Positions 35,428 to 45,503 of a stretch of DNA of 64,000 nucleotides are shown in pieces. The stretch covers positions 992,001 to 1,056,000 of the forward strand of contig JAGTXO010000001.1 in the NCBI GenBank assembly GCA_019448385.1. The letters run 5' to 3'. Made by a program: the position numbers and the translations under genes. Position 1 is the first letter of the stretch. Each line of letters begins with the position of its first letter. The DNA comes from Diacronema lutheri (taxonomy: Eukaryota; Haptophyta; Pavlovophyceae; Pavlovales; Pavlovaceae). The notes beneath the pieces are model-generated. The model was not told the origin of the DNA. It made no database searches and was given only the letters and a program-made list of their open reading frames with translations.

Positions 35428-36854
35428 ATGCCGACTGGCGCCGCGCCGCATGAGGCGGCGCCCGCTGCCGCGGCTGAGGGAGCGGCGCCCGCGTCCGCGG
35501 CCGAGGAGGCGGCCGATGAGGCGGCGCCAGCGTCCGCGACGCAGGAGGCGGCGCCCGCCGCTGCGCCGCTTTCGAAGCGGAGCAGATGGTCGACCAACGG
35601 TGAGGGCTCCGCGGACGGCGGCGGCAAGCGCCAAAGCCGTTGGGCCAACAAGGCGGCCGTCGCGCCCGCGGCGCCGCAGCCTCTTACGTCGACCGCTCTC
35701 GCGCTTGCGACGCCCGGCGAGATGCTCGGCGCGGCGCTTGCAATGGGCATCCCGATTCCGGTCTTCTCGGCGATGCCCGACGACAGGCGCCGCGCGCTTA
35801 TCGCCGCCAAATACCAGATCGACCAGATCGACCGCAAGCTTGCGCTCGACGACTGCGGCGTCTCGGATGTGCCGCACGGCGCACGTTCGCCTTCGCCCGA
35901 GCCCGTGTTTGACGACATGGGCTCTCGGCTGAACACGCGCGAGCAGCGGGAGCGCACAAAGCTCCTCCGGCAGCGCGAGGAGCTGATGAAGCAGATGCGC
36001 CCGCCTGACCCGCCAAAGCCCGTCGGCAAGAGGTGCGCGCTTGCCTCTGAGCGTGCGCGCATGAGCGGCGCAACCACGCCTCCGCGCCGCGTCGCGCACC
36101 CTCTTCTCCCCTTGCCCCGCTGCACACCGCCCCTCGCCCCGCGTGGAAGCAACCGCCGCTCACGCGCAGCGACGGCGGCTTGCGCGGCCTGCGCGGTGCG
36201 CGCCTAGGCTGCTCAAGCTGCCCATCCCTTTCGATCAATACCCTGGGTACAACTTCTTCGGCTCGATCATCGGCCCGCGCGGCTCCAACCAGAAGAAGAT
36301 GGAGCGTGAGAGCGGCGCACGCATCTGGGTACGTGGCAAGGGCTCGGTCAAGGAGGGGAGTAGGCCACACGACGGGCGCGACATCAGCGGGCAGGAGGAC
36401 GAGCCGATGCACGTGCTCATCGAGGCACCCGACGACGAGAGCATGGCCAAGGCGCGCAAGCTCGTCGAAACGATCCTCGACCCGACGAACGAGTACACCA
36501 AGGCGGCGCGCGAGGAGCAGCTGCGCACGCTGGCTGTGCTCAACGGCACGGCACTCGAGGACGAGAGGCCGGACGTGGTCGGGATGAGCACGCGGCTCGC
36601 GGCAGGCGCAGACCGCGGTCCGTTTGGCGGAGGCTTTGGCGCGAACGGCGCGCGGCCATGGGAGGTGGGCGGCTCGGGCGCGCCGGCTCCGTGGGAGGTG
36701 CAGGACGGGCCCGCGCGGCCGTTACCGCCTCCTCCACCGCATATGCCGCCGACGGGAGGGGCCGGCGCGAACGGCGCCGGCGCGGCTGATGGCCGGGCAA
36801 GCACGCTCGACTCGGAATTCGAAGCCTTTCTCGCAGAGCTGGGCGAGAACGCGA

Positions 36855-36886
<32 letters not shown>

Positions 36887-37841
36887 ATTGGCGGCGGCGG
36901 CAGCGGCGGGGGGCGCGGCGGTGCGCCCGAAGCGCCTTGGGCTGCGGCAGACAGCGCGGGCGCGCACGGCGACGCGGTCAACGGCCACCGCACGGTACAC
37001 GCGGGTGGCGTTGCCGCACCGTGGGGCGCGCCGCCGCCACCCTCGCAGCCGGCGCGCGCGGCAGCGCCCACGCCCATTCTGGCGGGGCTGCCGCTGCCGC
37101 CGCCGCCGCCGCCGGGCGCATGCTGTGCCGGCGGCTTTGGTGGCGGTTGTGCCGGCGGCTACGGTGGCGGTTGTGCCGGCGGCTACGGTGGCAGTTGTGC
37201 CGGCGGCTACGGTGGCAGTTGTGCCGGCGGCTGCGGTGGCAGTTGTGCCGGCGGCGGCTACGGTTGCGGAGGGTATGGCAGTGGTGCCTACCTGCCATCG
37301 CCGCCACCGCCGCCACCCGCGTCGTACGGCCAGTCGAGCGGCATGGGCGGCATGGGCTATGCGCACGATGGCGGCCCGATGAGCTGTGCTGCAGGCGCGC
37401 GCTCGCCCGCGAGCGCGGTGCGGGAGCAGCGGGATCGCATCGCGCGTCCCACCCCGCCCTTTGGCAGCAATTTGGCGCAACGCGCGTGCAGCGTGCACTG
37501 AGCGCGCCGCCATGGCAGTTGGCGCGCGTGGCGCGCGCCCTAGCCCACCGCGCCGCCTGGCGCGCGACGCACCCCCCCCGCCTCGCGCCTTCCCCACCAC
37601 AGGCGCCGCCTACTATGACATGCAGCCCTCCACGCAGCCGCCGCCGCAGTTCGCACCGCCACAGATGGGCTCGCACATGCTGCCCCCGGCAGGCCCGCCG
37701 CCGCCAGCGCCGCCGGGCATGCTGCCGCCGCCCGGCCCGCCGCCCGCACCGCCGCCGGGGATGCTGCCGCCTCCCGGGCCTCCGCCGCCTCCTCCGCCCG
37801 GCATGCTGGGTTCGCTGGAAGCCTTCCAGCGATATCATTGA
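35428..37841 (+). CDS. SF1: Splicing factor 1 / branchpoint-binding protein
   Basis: Exon 1 is 35428-36032 and exon 2 begins 36208 (GT-AG intron, phase 2). A further intron before about 37613 (acceptor CACCACAG) leads to the last exon ending 37841. Features in order: SKRSRWS motif (the SF1 segment that contacts U2AF65), helix-hairpin region (KYQIDQIDRKLALDD, LNTREQRERTKLLRQREELM), KH/QUA2 domain (IPFDQYPGYNFFGSIIGPRG, KMERESGARIWVRGKGSVKE), then Gly-rich repeats and Pro-rich PPPPGMLPPPGPPP repeats. SF1 recognises the intron branch point in early spliceosome assembly. No zinc knuckle was seen. The exact donor of the last intron (about 37420-37500) is unresolved. Confidence 0.9.
37126..37265 (+). 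repeat. 24-bp tandem repeat coding Gly-Gly-Tyr-Gly-Gly-Ser-Cys-Ala
   Basis: About six in-frame copies of a 24-bp unit (GGCTACGGTGGCAGTTGTGC plus 4 bases) within SF1, giving a Cys-containing glycine loop region. Confidence 0.85.
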
Positions 37842-37962
37842 GACGTCAGAAGGGGGGGTTGAGGGGCGCCTGGGTCCAGCGCAAACCCCCGCTTGCAGCC
37901 GCGACGGACATAGACATCACACTCGCAGTGTGTGAACACTGCTTTTGCCGCCAGTGAGCACG

Positions 37963-38997
37963 ATGTCCATGTCGTCGGTCGCGGACCTCACGTTGTTCAC
38001 TGGAGCCAAGCAGAACGCCGTGCGGTGGCTGCCCTTCGAGGAGTATGGCGCGCGCTTCTTGGCCGTCACGGGCAGCTGGGACGACGAGAACGGCGCCTCA
38101 GCGCTCGCGGCTTGGAACCTCGAGCCGGCGGCCGCGGAGTCGCGCAAGGTGGGCGCTGAGGTCGCGCACGACGGTGGCGTCACGGGCATCGCCGTCGCAC
38201 AAATCTCGGCGACGAGCGTGGCCGTCATCACGTCATCGGACCTTGGGGGCCTCGCCGCCTATAAGTTGACCCTCGGTGACGACGTGCGCATCTCGCCCGC
38301 GCACTGGACGGCGAGCGGAGCGCACGCCGGCGGCGCCGCGACCGCCGTCGTCGTCCTCCCTCACGACCAGGCGGTCGTGGCGAGCGCGGGCGAGGACGGG
38401 CGCGTGACCGTCGTAAGCGCCCTCTCGGGCCAGCAACTGCGCGCGGTCCACGCCGAGGAGGACACGGTTGGCTGCCTCGCCGCAACGGGCTCGTGCGTAC
38501 TTGCGTCGGGTGGCCGGTCCGTGCGGCTGTGGGACGCGCGCGACCTGCACGGCGCGTGCGAGGTGGCGCTGAGTGCGGAAGGTGAGGGCGCATTGGGCCG
38601 GTACACGTGTGTGGCATTCGATCCGACCGGCACGCTCGTTGCCGCGGGCTCGAGCGGCAGCGTGCTGAGCGTGTGGGACGTGCGCAAGGCGAACGCGCGG
38701 CTATGCAGGCTGCAGCTGCCGCATGCAGACACGCCGCTCTGGGAGCTCGCCTTCCCGCCCACGGCTGCGCGCAACATGCTTCTCAGCGCGTCGGCGAGTG
38801 GGCTGCTGCAGTGGAACTTTTCCGACACGGTCAACACGGCGGACAACTTTCAGGGCAGGAACCTGCAGGGAGTGCGCGCGCTCGCGCAGCTGGCGTCGCC
38901 TCTCACCTTCAACTCGCTCGACCCGCACCCGAGTGAGCACCAGGTCGTGTGCGTCGCGGACGACGACTCAATTCAGGTTGCGCGCTTCGCACAGTAA
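37963..38997 (+). CDS. WD40 protein, NUP43-like nucleoporin
   Basis: 344 aa forming a seven-blade WD40 propeller: NAVRWLPFEEYG..FLAVTGSWDDEN, VVVLPHDQAVVASAGEDGRV, SCVLASGGRSVRLWDARDL, YTCVAFDPTGTLVAAGSSGS, VLSVWDVRKANARLC, MLLSASASGLLQWNF. The opening blade and GSWDxEN motif resemble NUP43 of the Y-complex of the nuclear pore. Other WD40 adaptors are possible. No intron is needed. ATG 37963 precedes MSSVADLTLF. Confidence 0.7.
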   Translation: MSMSSVADLTLFTGAKQNAVRWLPFEEYGARFLAVTGSWDDENGASALAAWNLEPAAAESRKVGAEVAHDGGVTGIAVAQISATSVAVITSSDLGGLAAYKLTLGDDVRISPAHWTASGAHAGGAATAVVVLPHDQAVVASAGEDGRVTVVSALSGQQLRAVHAEEDTVGCLAATGSCVLASGGRSVRLWDARDLHGACEVALSAEGEGALGRYTCVAFDPTGTLVAAGSSGSVLSVWDVRKANARLCRLQLPHADTPLWELAFPPTAARNMLLSASASGLLQWNFSDTVNTADNFQGRNLQGVRALAQLASPLTFNSLDPHPSEHQVVCVADDDSIQVARFAQ

Positions 38998-39112
38998 AGT
39001 CGCGCGCTGAGGGTTGAAGACGTCAATCGCCAGGGACGCGACCAGGGGACGTACGGGCCGCTCGTGGCGCGCCACCAATGCGAGTGAACGCGTCCCGCGA
39101 GCTAAGCGCGCC

Positions 39113-40160
39113 CTATTCGGTGCAGGCGTTGACTTTCTCGGTCTTCCGGAACTTGAGCTTGTCGCGCTGCTCGTTCTCCAGGTCGAGGATCTCGGTCGCC
39201 TTGTACGTGAGCGAATGGAACGTGGCGTCGAGGTCGCGCACGAGCTTGCCAAGGCCGGCTGGCTCGAGCGAGGCGGCATGGTCGGTGCCCTTCATCGTGC
39301 GGTCCTTGGTGAAGTGCCGCTCGATCCATTTCGCACCGAGCGCGTACGCGGCGATGTCGATCGAGATGCCGAGGTGGTGGCCTGAGAAGGCGAGCTCATG
39401 CACGCGCAAGCCGTACTCCTCGTACAGGCGGACGAGCTCGAGCATGCACACGTCCTTGAACGGGACGGGGTAGCCCGACGTGCAGTTGTAAATGACGAGC
39501 CGCGTCTTCGCCTGGTCGGTCTCCTCGAAGAACTTGACGACATCCTCGATCTCCTTCTTGGTCGTCATGCCGGTGGAGACGTGCACGATGCCCTTGAACT
39601 CGTCGCGCAGCACCTTGAGCATCTCAAAATGGTTGTTGCACGCAGATGGCACCTGCGCGTCGGAGCGACGCGGCGTGGCGCACGGCGGCAATGGCCACAG
39701 GCGCGACGCGCGTCAGCCCATCGAGGGTGGGGTGGGGCGAGGGTCGCCACCGCGCGGCCCGCCCGGCCGAGCGCGCGCACCTTGAGGAAGTCGCACGGGA
39801 TCTTGATCATCTCGCGGGCCGAGGTGACGTCCCACACCGACGTTGCCCACTCGATGCCAATCTCCTTGCCGTAGTTCCACAGCTCGCGGTGCTGCTCGAC
39901 GCTGAACTCGAGGAACTCGCGGTGCGCGCCGTACGTTGAACCAAACGCGTTGTGCGGCACGGGGTGCGGCTTGTTGTATTGCTCATCAGTGAGGAGCTCC
40001 TTGGCGCAGCGCTTTTGGAACTTGGCGTACGTCGCTCCCGAGTCTTTGGCGAGCTTCATCAGCTCCTTGGCCAGGTTGAGGTCGCCCATGTGGTTGCAGC
40101 CGATCTCGGCGACCACCTTGCACTTTTCATACTTGAACTTGCCGCTTTCGGCGAGGTAGC
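39113..40160 (-). CDS. N-acetylneuraminate / Kdn synthase (NeuB family)
   Basis: Exons 40160-39781 and 39652-39113 are joined by a GT-AG intron (39653-39780). At least one upstream exon is missing because 40160 follows a GCGCAG acceptor in phase 1. A candidate lies in the open frame beginning MSVPDSSLNGTPNYGP near 40409. Family motifs are VVAEIGCNHMGDLNLAKELM, ATYAKFQKR, HVSTGMTT, LVIYNCTSGYPVPFKDV, FSGHHLGISIDIAAYALGA and IERHFTKDRTMKGTDHAASL. The enzyme condenses phosphoenolpyruvate with ManNAc or mannose (or their phosphates) to a nonulosonic acid. Kdn/sialic acid synthesis is known from haptophytes. No C-terminal antifreeze-like SAF domain is visible. Confidence 0.88.
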
Positions 40161-40639
40161 CTGCGCGATGTCGGCGCGGCGATCGGTGCGGTCAGATGCG
40201 CCCACCCCGCGCCCGGCGCGCGTCCCAACCGCGCGAGGCGCCGGGCGCACCGGTCGGCTGCGATCGCTTTTGTCCACCCATCTCGCGAGCTGCTGCCCTT
40301 GGGAGCGGAGCGGCGGGATTGCCGACAACTCCAAAAATCGGCAGTTCTGATCATGAATTAACGGGCCGTAGTTGGGCGTACCGTTCAACGAACTGTCAGG
40401 AACTGACACTGGGCGAAGTGGGCTGTCGTGCGCTCAGGCACGCACGCGGCACGATGAGCAACCTTCAGAAGCCAGGCATCGACTTTCAGGAGGTGCTCTC
40501 AACGACGATCCGACCCGAGCAAGTTTGGCTCCTCGCCCCGGCGAAGACGCCGCCGGAGCGCCCGGCAAGGACGTGAAGCCAATCCTCGGGGGGAAGGCCG
40601 CGCCCACCCCGTCCGTAGGAGTCCTCTGCCCCGCGGCAA
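40161..40639. other. Interval with possible NeuB 5' exon and a retroelement scrap
   Basis: It holds the presumed intron and first exon of the NeuB-like gene (about 40170-40409, minus strand) and, to its right, a short copia-type fossil. Nothing else was recognised. Confidence 0.5.
40454..40534 (+). mobile_element. Fossil scrap of a Ty1/copia reverse transcriptase
   Basis: About 80 bp translate to a segment (KPGIDFQEVLSTTIRPEQV) that closely parallels the same reverse-transcriptase segment of the copia element at 59.6-59.7 kb in this window. It is a broken, very short relic of a related family member, somewhat diverged. Confidence 0.8.
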
Positions 40640-42847
40640 TCAAGACGCCTGCGGCCATGGCCGCGGCGCGCGCGGCTGCGCGGTGGTTGATGGCACGGGC
40701 GACGCAGGCTCGTGCGCGGCGATGCCGTGCGCCACGCGCCCCGGCGCGTGCGCGCGCTGGCCATAATTGGCGCGCGCGTCGACGAGCTCGGCGACGAGCG
40801 CATGTAGCGCGCCGACGCGGTGTATGGCGGCGAGGCGCAGCCGCAGCCCGCCCACCGTGCACATGAGCAGCCCGCCCTCGTCCTCGCGCAGCTCGAGAGC
40901 GGCCGTCTGCGCGAGCGGCAGCACGATTTTGCGCGGCGCGAGCTCGCCCGCGCTCTGGAAGCATGCATGCGAATCCGTGAGGTACAACTGGCCGCTCACC
41001 AGGCTGCCGCGCACGCCGGCCGCGCCCGCGAGTGCGGCGGGCGTTCCACCGAGTGCCGACGTGGCCACGCCGCCATCCTCGTCGACGAGGACGCACGGCG
41101 CGCACGCGACGAGCTCGCCGACCGCCACGGAGTCGAAGGCGTCGCAGAAGGCTGTGACGACCTCGACGGAAGGCGGCGCGAACGGCGCGGCTGTCGGCCA
41201 GTCGCTCCCGTGCGCAGGCGCGCGGCGGCGCGCGAGCGCAACGCCCCGCGCGCGCAGTGCACGTGCGATGTCCGATTCTCCGAGGAGCACGCCTGCCGTG
41301 TGCTCGCGGACCGAGCAGTCGAATTGAGCGCCGAGGCGGCGCCAGTGCAGCCAGTGCGGCTCGGCCAGCCGCGCGCGCGCGTGCAGCGGCTTGCTCATGT
41401 ACTCGGAGCACGCCGTCGATGAGAAGACGTCGCGCAGCAGCGGCAGGTTGGAGTCGCGGCCGGGACGCGCGCCGAGCGGCTCGGAGAGGAGTAATTCGCG
41501 CACGTAGGCGGCGCGACAGAGCTGCGCCTGGCGCTGCAGCGCCTCCTCGTCCAGCTCGGCGCCCGACCGCTCCACTTCGCGCGCGGCGCCAAGTAGGTCG
41601 TCGATCAGCCGGCCGGCGAGCCGCCACTGCGCCGCGCACACGCGATCAGCGGGGTGGGCCGAGTTTGGCAGCGCGCCATCGTCCAGGTCAACGACGTCGA
41701 GCACGAAGCGCAGGCAGCCGATGCGGATGGCCGCGGGCGAGAGCTCGTCGTCCGAGAAGGCGTACGTGCGCAGCGCGCCGATGAGCCGCTCGCACACCGG
41801 CGCGCGCAGCCACGCCTCGAATGGATCGGGAGACGGAGAGCGCACCTCACCCGAGTCAAGGTCGACGACAGTCAGGTCGTCGGAGAAGGGCGCGATCGCG
41901 GCGGCGAGCTCGGCGTCGACGCCAATCAAAAACGGCGCCACGTTCTCATTAATCAGCGTCGCCGGGTCCGGGTGGAGGGACGCTGGCAGGAGCGGCACAA
42001 CAACGCCTGGGTACTCGAGGGGGAACAGCAGGCACGTGACGCATCCAATCAGCGCGGCAGGCAGCGACGCGTCCGAGCTCACGACGAGCACCTTGCGGTT
42101 GGTCAGCGCGCCAAGCAGCACGCTCACGAGCGCCTCAGGCCGCCAGCGCAGCGCGCGGAGCACCGCGGGGAGTTGGCGCAGGTGCGGCAGATGCAGGCCG
42201 TGCGCGAAGAGCCGCTCGATTGCGGGCGTGCACGCGTCAAGCTCGCGCACGTAGCGGACGATCGACTCGCTCAACGCACCGCCCGCCGCGGTGTGCCAAC
42301 GGTGCTCGCGCCGCTCGGCCCACAGCTGGCGCAAAAAGTCCTCGTGCCTGCGCGCAGCCGGTGCGCAAGTGGCCCGCCGAGCCGGGCGCGCCCGCGCGCG
42401 CGCGGGCGGCGCGCGTGGCAGCCGCGTCAAACGCCAGACGGCGCACGGGCGGGAGGCGTGCCGCGCTCGCTCGCGCCGCGCGCACACGCCGAGGAGCGGC
42501 CACTTGGAGAAGACCACGATGGAGAGCGGGCGTGCGGCCGTCTTGCCGTGCATGAGCCCGTGCAGCCCGTACCGCTCAGCGACGAGCGTGGTGAGGCACG
42601 CGCCGTGCTCGCGCGTGCCGTCCTCATTGGTGAGGCAAAAGGTGTGGAAGTATGCGGGCTCGCCATCGCTCGGGAAGGGGCCGCACAACTCCGTTGGGAA
42701 GCAGAAGTGGCGCAGGTGCAGGTGCGCGACCGCGCCGTCGGGGAAGGCGCCCAGCTCGTCGACGCGCTCCTCAAAGCCGCGGGGCTTCTCAAGGCGCGTG
42801 ACCATGTCGTGGTTGGGGTGCGGCTCGCTCGCTGACGAGGCGCTCAT
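40640..42847 (-). CDS. DENN-domain protein with GRAM-like C-terminus
   Basis: About 735 codons from ATG 42847. The uDENN part (LHLRHFCFPTELCGPFPSDG, YFHTFCLTNEDGTREHGACL, LSIVVFSKWPLLG) is followed by a low-quality Arg/Ala stretch (about 42370-42500), probably an intron that happens to be in frame. The cDENN core follows (QLPAVLRALRWRPEALVSVL, RKVLVVSSDASLPAALIGCV, LFPLEYPGVVVPLLP, PFLIGVDAELAAAI), then dDENN and a GRAM-like beta domain (GSLVSGQLYLTDSHACFQSA). DENN proteins are GDP-GTP exchange factors for Rab GTPases in membrane traffic. Which Rab is unknown. Confidence 0.88.
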   Translation of the reverse strand: MSASSASEPHPNHDMVTRLEKPRGFEERVDELGAFPDGAVAHLHLRHFCFPTELCGPFPSDGEPAYFHTFCLTNEDGTREHGACLTTLVAERYGLHGLMHGKTAARPLSIVVFSKWPLLGVCARRERARHASRPCAVWRLTRLPRAPPARARARPARRATCAPAARRHEDFLRQLWAERREHRWHTAAGGALSESIVRYVRELDACTPAIERLFAHGLHLPHLRQLPAVLRALRWRPEALVSVLLGALTNRKVLVVSSDASLPAALIGCVTCLLFPLEYPGVVVPLLPASLHPDPATLINENVAPFLIGVDAELAAAIAPFSDDLTVVDLDSGEVRSPSPDPFEAWLRAPVCERLIGALRTYAFSDDELSPAAIRIGCLRFVLDVVDLDDGALPNSAHPADRVCAAQWRLAGRLIDDLLGAAREVERSGAELDEEALQRQAQLCRAAYVRELLLSEPLGARPGRDSNLPLLRDVFSSTACSEYMSKPLHARARLAEPHWLHWRRLGAQFDCSVREHTAGVLLGESDIARALRARGVALARRRAPAHGSDWPTAAPFAPPSVEVVTAFCDAFDSVAVGELVACAPCVLVDEDGGVATSALGGTPAALAGAAGVRGSLVSGQLYLTDSHACFQSAGELAPRKIVLPLAQTAALELREDEGGLLMCTVGGLRLRLAAIHRVGALHALVAELVDARANYGQRAHAPGRVAHGIAAHEPASPVPSTTAQPRAPRPWPQAS

Positions 42848-43185
42848 GAGCCCTTGCACGCGTGCGCGCGCGCGAGGGCCAAGGACGGCAGAGAGGTTGA
42901 AAGTGAGCAGCGCGCGGGTGCGGCCGCGCGACGAGGCCCACCCCGCGCGCGCGTCGCGATGTCACGCGCGCACCGGTGGCGGGCACGAGGCGCGAGCATT
43001 CGACCGCCTCGCCGCCGAAGACGAAGACCTGCACTGGAGGCCGCTCGTGCGCCCTCTTGGAGGACGCCTCCAGCCCCGCCGCGAGGACGAGCACGAGGAA
43101 GCCTCGCCGCGACCTCGACGCCATCACGTCCGGCGCCATCCCACGTGGCACGATGGTAGCGGCGGCTCGGCTTTGAGGAGAACGC
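42848..43185. promoter_or_regulatory. Divergent promoter region of DENN and tRNA-IPT genes
   Basis: 338 bp between start codons. A short minus-strand frame near 43110-42960 (RRGFLVLVLAAGLEASSKRA, VQVFVFGGEAVECSRLVP) might be a 5' exon of the DENN gene, but I cannot confirm a junction. Confidence 0.35.
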
Positions 43186-44553
43186 ATGCTGACGAGCAGG
43201 GCCGCCCTGCTCGCCATGGTTGCGCTGTCAATGGCCTGCGCGGTGGCGTGCCGGCGCTCGCTCCGCTCCGTCATGCGATTGACGGGCGTGGGGCCGCCGC
43301 GTCGGCCGGTCATTGTGATCGCCGGCCCGACGGGTGTCGGCAAGTCGGACGTGGCCATGCAGCTCGCCGCGCGCCTCGGCGGCGAGATCATCTCGGTAGA
43401 CTCGGTGCAGGTGTACCGGTCGCTCGACGTGGGATCGAACAAGCCATCCGCCGCCGAGATGCGCCGCGTGCGCCACCACCTCGTCAGCGTGCGCGAGCCC
43501 AGCGAGCCGTACGCCGCGGGCAACTTTTACCGCGACGCCGCCGACGCGATTGCCGACGTGCATGCGCGCGGGCGATGGGCCATCTGCGTGGGCGGCACGT
43601 CCATGTACATGCACTGGCTCATCAATGGCACGCCGACGGCGCCTAAGGCCGACCCTGCCCTCGCCGCGCAGGTCGCGGCGCGGCTCGCGCCGCTGCGCGA
43701 GGCCCACGCGTGGGACGATGCCATCGCGCTCCTGCGCGCGAGCGACCCGGAGCGCGCGGCGGCGCTCGGGCGCAACGACTGGTACCGGCTGATGCGCGCG
43801 CTCACGATTGCGGCGCAGACGAGCACGCCGCTCGCCGAGCTCCGCCGCGACGAGGGCCGCGAGCAGCTGCACGAGCTGTATGACCTACGCGCCTTCTTCC
43901 TCGTCGCGCCGCGCGAGCAGCTCGCGCGCAGGATCGACGCGCGCTGCGAGCGAATGCTCGCCGACGGGCTGCTGCGCGAGACGAGCGCGCTGCTTGCGAG
44001 TGGCGAGCTCCACCCCGACAGCCAGCCCGGCCGCGCGGTGGGTTACCGCCAGGCCGTCGACTACCTCATTCGCACGGACGCGCGCGACGCGGACGGCGAC
44101 GCGTTCCTCGCGTTTGCGCGCGCCTTCACGCAGGCAAGCCGTGCCTACGCCGCGCAGCAGATGAAGTGGTTTCGCAAGGAGCCGGCGTTCGAATGGCTCG
44201 AGATCTCCGCGCCCACCGACGTTGCCGCCGCTGCGACGCAGGTCGAGCTGCTCTGCGCGCTGAGCGGCGAGGCGGACGCAGCTCGGCGCGCGTCAGCCAC
44301 GTTTGCCGACGAGCAGGCTCTCGCGCACCGGCGCAACCTTGAGCAGGGTAAGGCGATGAAGCAGTACGTCGCCAGCCTGCCGGCGCTTGACGAGCAGCCG
44401 GCGCTGCTCGCGCAACTCGTCGCTGAGGCCGACGCGTGCCGCGCCGACCTCGCGCGCTGCGGTCGGCTGGCCGAGCTGCAAGCGGCGCGCCAGCAGTCTG
44501 CGCAGGACCCCAAGCCTGGCAGCGGCGTGACGGCGGAGCGGCTTGAGGCGTGA
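43186..44553 (+). CDS. tRNA dimethylallyltransferase (IPT/MiaA)
   Basis: 455 aa. It transfers a dimethylallyl group to A37 of tRNAs reading UNN codons. P-loop VIVIAGPTGVGKSDVA, DSVQVYRSLDVGSNKP, the HHLVSV motif, GGTSMYMHWLI and the C-terminal AQQMKWFRKE are all present. The N-terminal ~35 residues include a hydrophobic segment (AALLAMVALSMACAVAC) followed by Arg, fitting a signal/plastid or organelle leader. No zinc-finger C-terminal extension as in cytosolic eukaryotic TRIT1. The long Ala/Glu-rich C-terminus is unusual. Its stop is 8 bp from the stop of the convergent lipase gene. Confidence 0.93.
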   Translation: MLTSRAALLAMVALSMACAVACRRSLRSVMRLTGVGPPRRPVIVIAGPTGVGKSDVAMQLAARLGGEIISVDSVQVYRSLDVGSNKPSAAEMRRVRHHLVSVREPSEPYAAGNFYRDAADAIADVHARGRWAICVGGTSMYMHWLINGTPTAPKADPALAAQVAARLAPLREAHAWDDAIALLRASDPERAAALGRNDWYRLMRALTIAAQTSTPLAELRRDEGREQLHELYDLRAFFLVAPREQLARRIDARCERMLADGLLRETSALLASGELHPDSQPGRAVGYRQAVDYLIRTDARDADGDAFLAFARAFTQASRAYAAQQMKWFRKEPAFEWLEISAPTDVAAAATQVELLCALSGEADAARRASATFADEQALAHRRNLEQGKAMKQYVASLPALDEQPALLAQLVAEADACRADLARCGRLAELQAARQQSAQDPKPGSGVTAERLEA

Positions 44554-44561
44554 TCCAAGCG

Positions 44562-45503
44562 TCAACAGCTCGGAGCTCCGCCCGTATTCGTGCTGCCCCC
44601 GTCAATAGCAGACTCACACGTTGGGCGCGGCCCTCGGATGAGCGACAAATAATGCTTGAGCGTGTGGGTGGCGAGGATGCATTCAACACAGCCCGACGAG
44701 CGCCTGCCCGTGGCAAAGTCGCACGCGGCGCACGACGGCGGCGCGTCGCCGGCCGCCCAGGTGCATGGCGTACCGACCACGCCAGCACGGATCGCTGCAC
44801 GCTGCACAGGGTCGTGGGCATCAGCCAGCACGTACGCGCTGCCAAGCGGCAGGTTGCGCGCCTGCGTCCGCCGTCGCAGCGCCTGCGCAACGGGCGGCTC
44901 GGCGAACGCGAGCACCGGCACGGCCGTTGCGCGGCCCGGGTCTGCGTTGAGGCCGGCGGCGACGAGCACCGCGAGCGCGGCGCCCAATGAGTGTCCGGTG
45001 ATCAACAGCTGCAGGCCCGTGGGCGCGAACGCACCTTCAACCTGCCGCGCGAACGCCACCGAGCGAGCGAAGTAATCAAGCGTTGAGGGGTCGAACCGGT
45101 CGCAGGACGAGGGGAGCTCTCGCCTGCGCGCCTCCTCGAAGAGCACCAGATTTGCGCACGCGTCCGCCGCGCCGCTCACCGTCGTGTTGTCGAGGTCAGT
45201 CCCGCGGAAAGCGAGGAGGAGCCTACCGGAGCTCTCGTCGGCGAAGACCAGCGCACGCATGCCGCCCGCCGCGGGATCGTGCTTGATGCCGGAGCGCACA
45301 AAGCCCGGAACCGTCGCGTTGGCGTCGGATGGATTCTCGTACGACGAGCCCGCGGTCGACGTGTACGTCAACCGCGCGGCGACGGCCATCGGGGCGACGA
45401 GGCGCTGGAACTCGGCGGTGTCACACGACGGCACGGCGCGCAGGTCCCATCCCGTCGCGCTCGAGCCGAGCAGAAGCATCAGCGAGGGAAACATCGCCGC
45501 CAT
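44562..45503 (-). CDS. Secreted class 3 lipase
   Basis: 313 aa alpha/beta hydrolase. Signal peptide MAAMFPSLMLLLGSSATG. The oxyanion/strand region is GRLLLAFRGTDLDN, the nucleophile elbow is LLITGHSLGAALAVL (catalytic Ser), and later Asp (YVLADAHDPV) and His (ATHTLKHYLSLI) complete the triad as in fungal/plant class 3 lipases. Cysteines near the end (CAACDF, GCVEC) may form disulfides. Likely acts on acyl lipids outside the cell or in the secretory/plastid route. Confidence 0.85.
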   Translation of the reverse strand: MAAMFPSLMLLLGSSATGWDLRAVPSCDTAEFQRLVAPMAVAARLTYTSTAGSSYENPSDANATVPGFVRSGIKHDPAAGGMRALVFADESSGRLLLAFRGTDLDNTTVSGAADACANLVLFEEARRRELPSSCDRFDPSTLDYFARSVAFARQVEGAFAPTGLQLLITGHSLGAALAVLVAAGLNADPGRATAVPVLAFAEPPVAQALRRRTQARNLPLGSAYVLADAHDPVQRAAIRAGVVGTPCTWAAGDAPPSCAACDFATGRRSSGCVECILATHTLKHYLSLIRGPRPTCESAIDGGSTNTGGAPSC

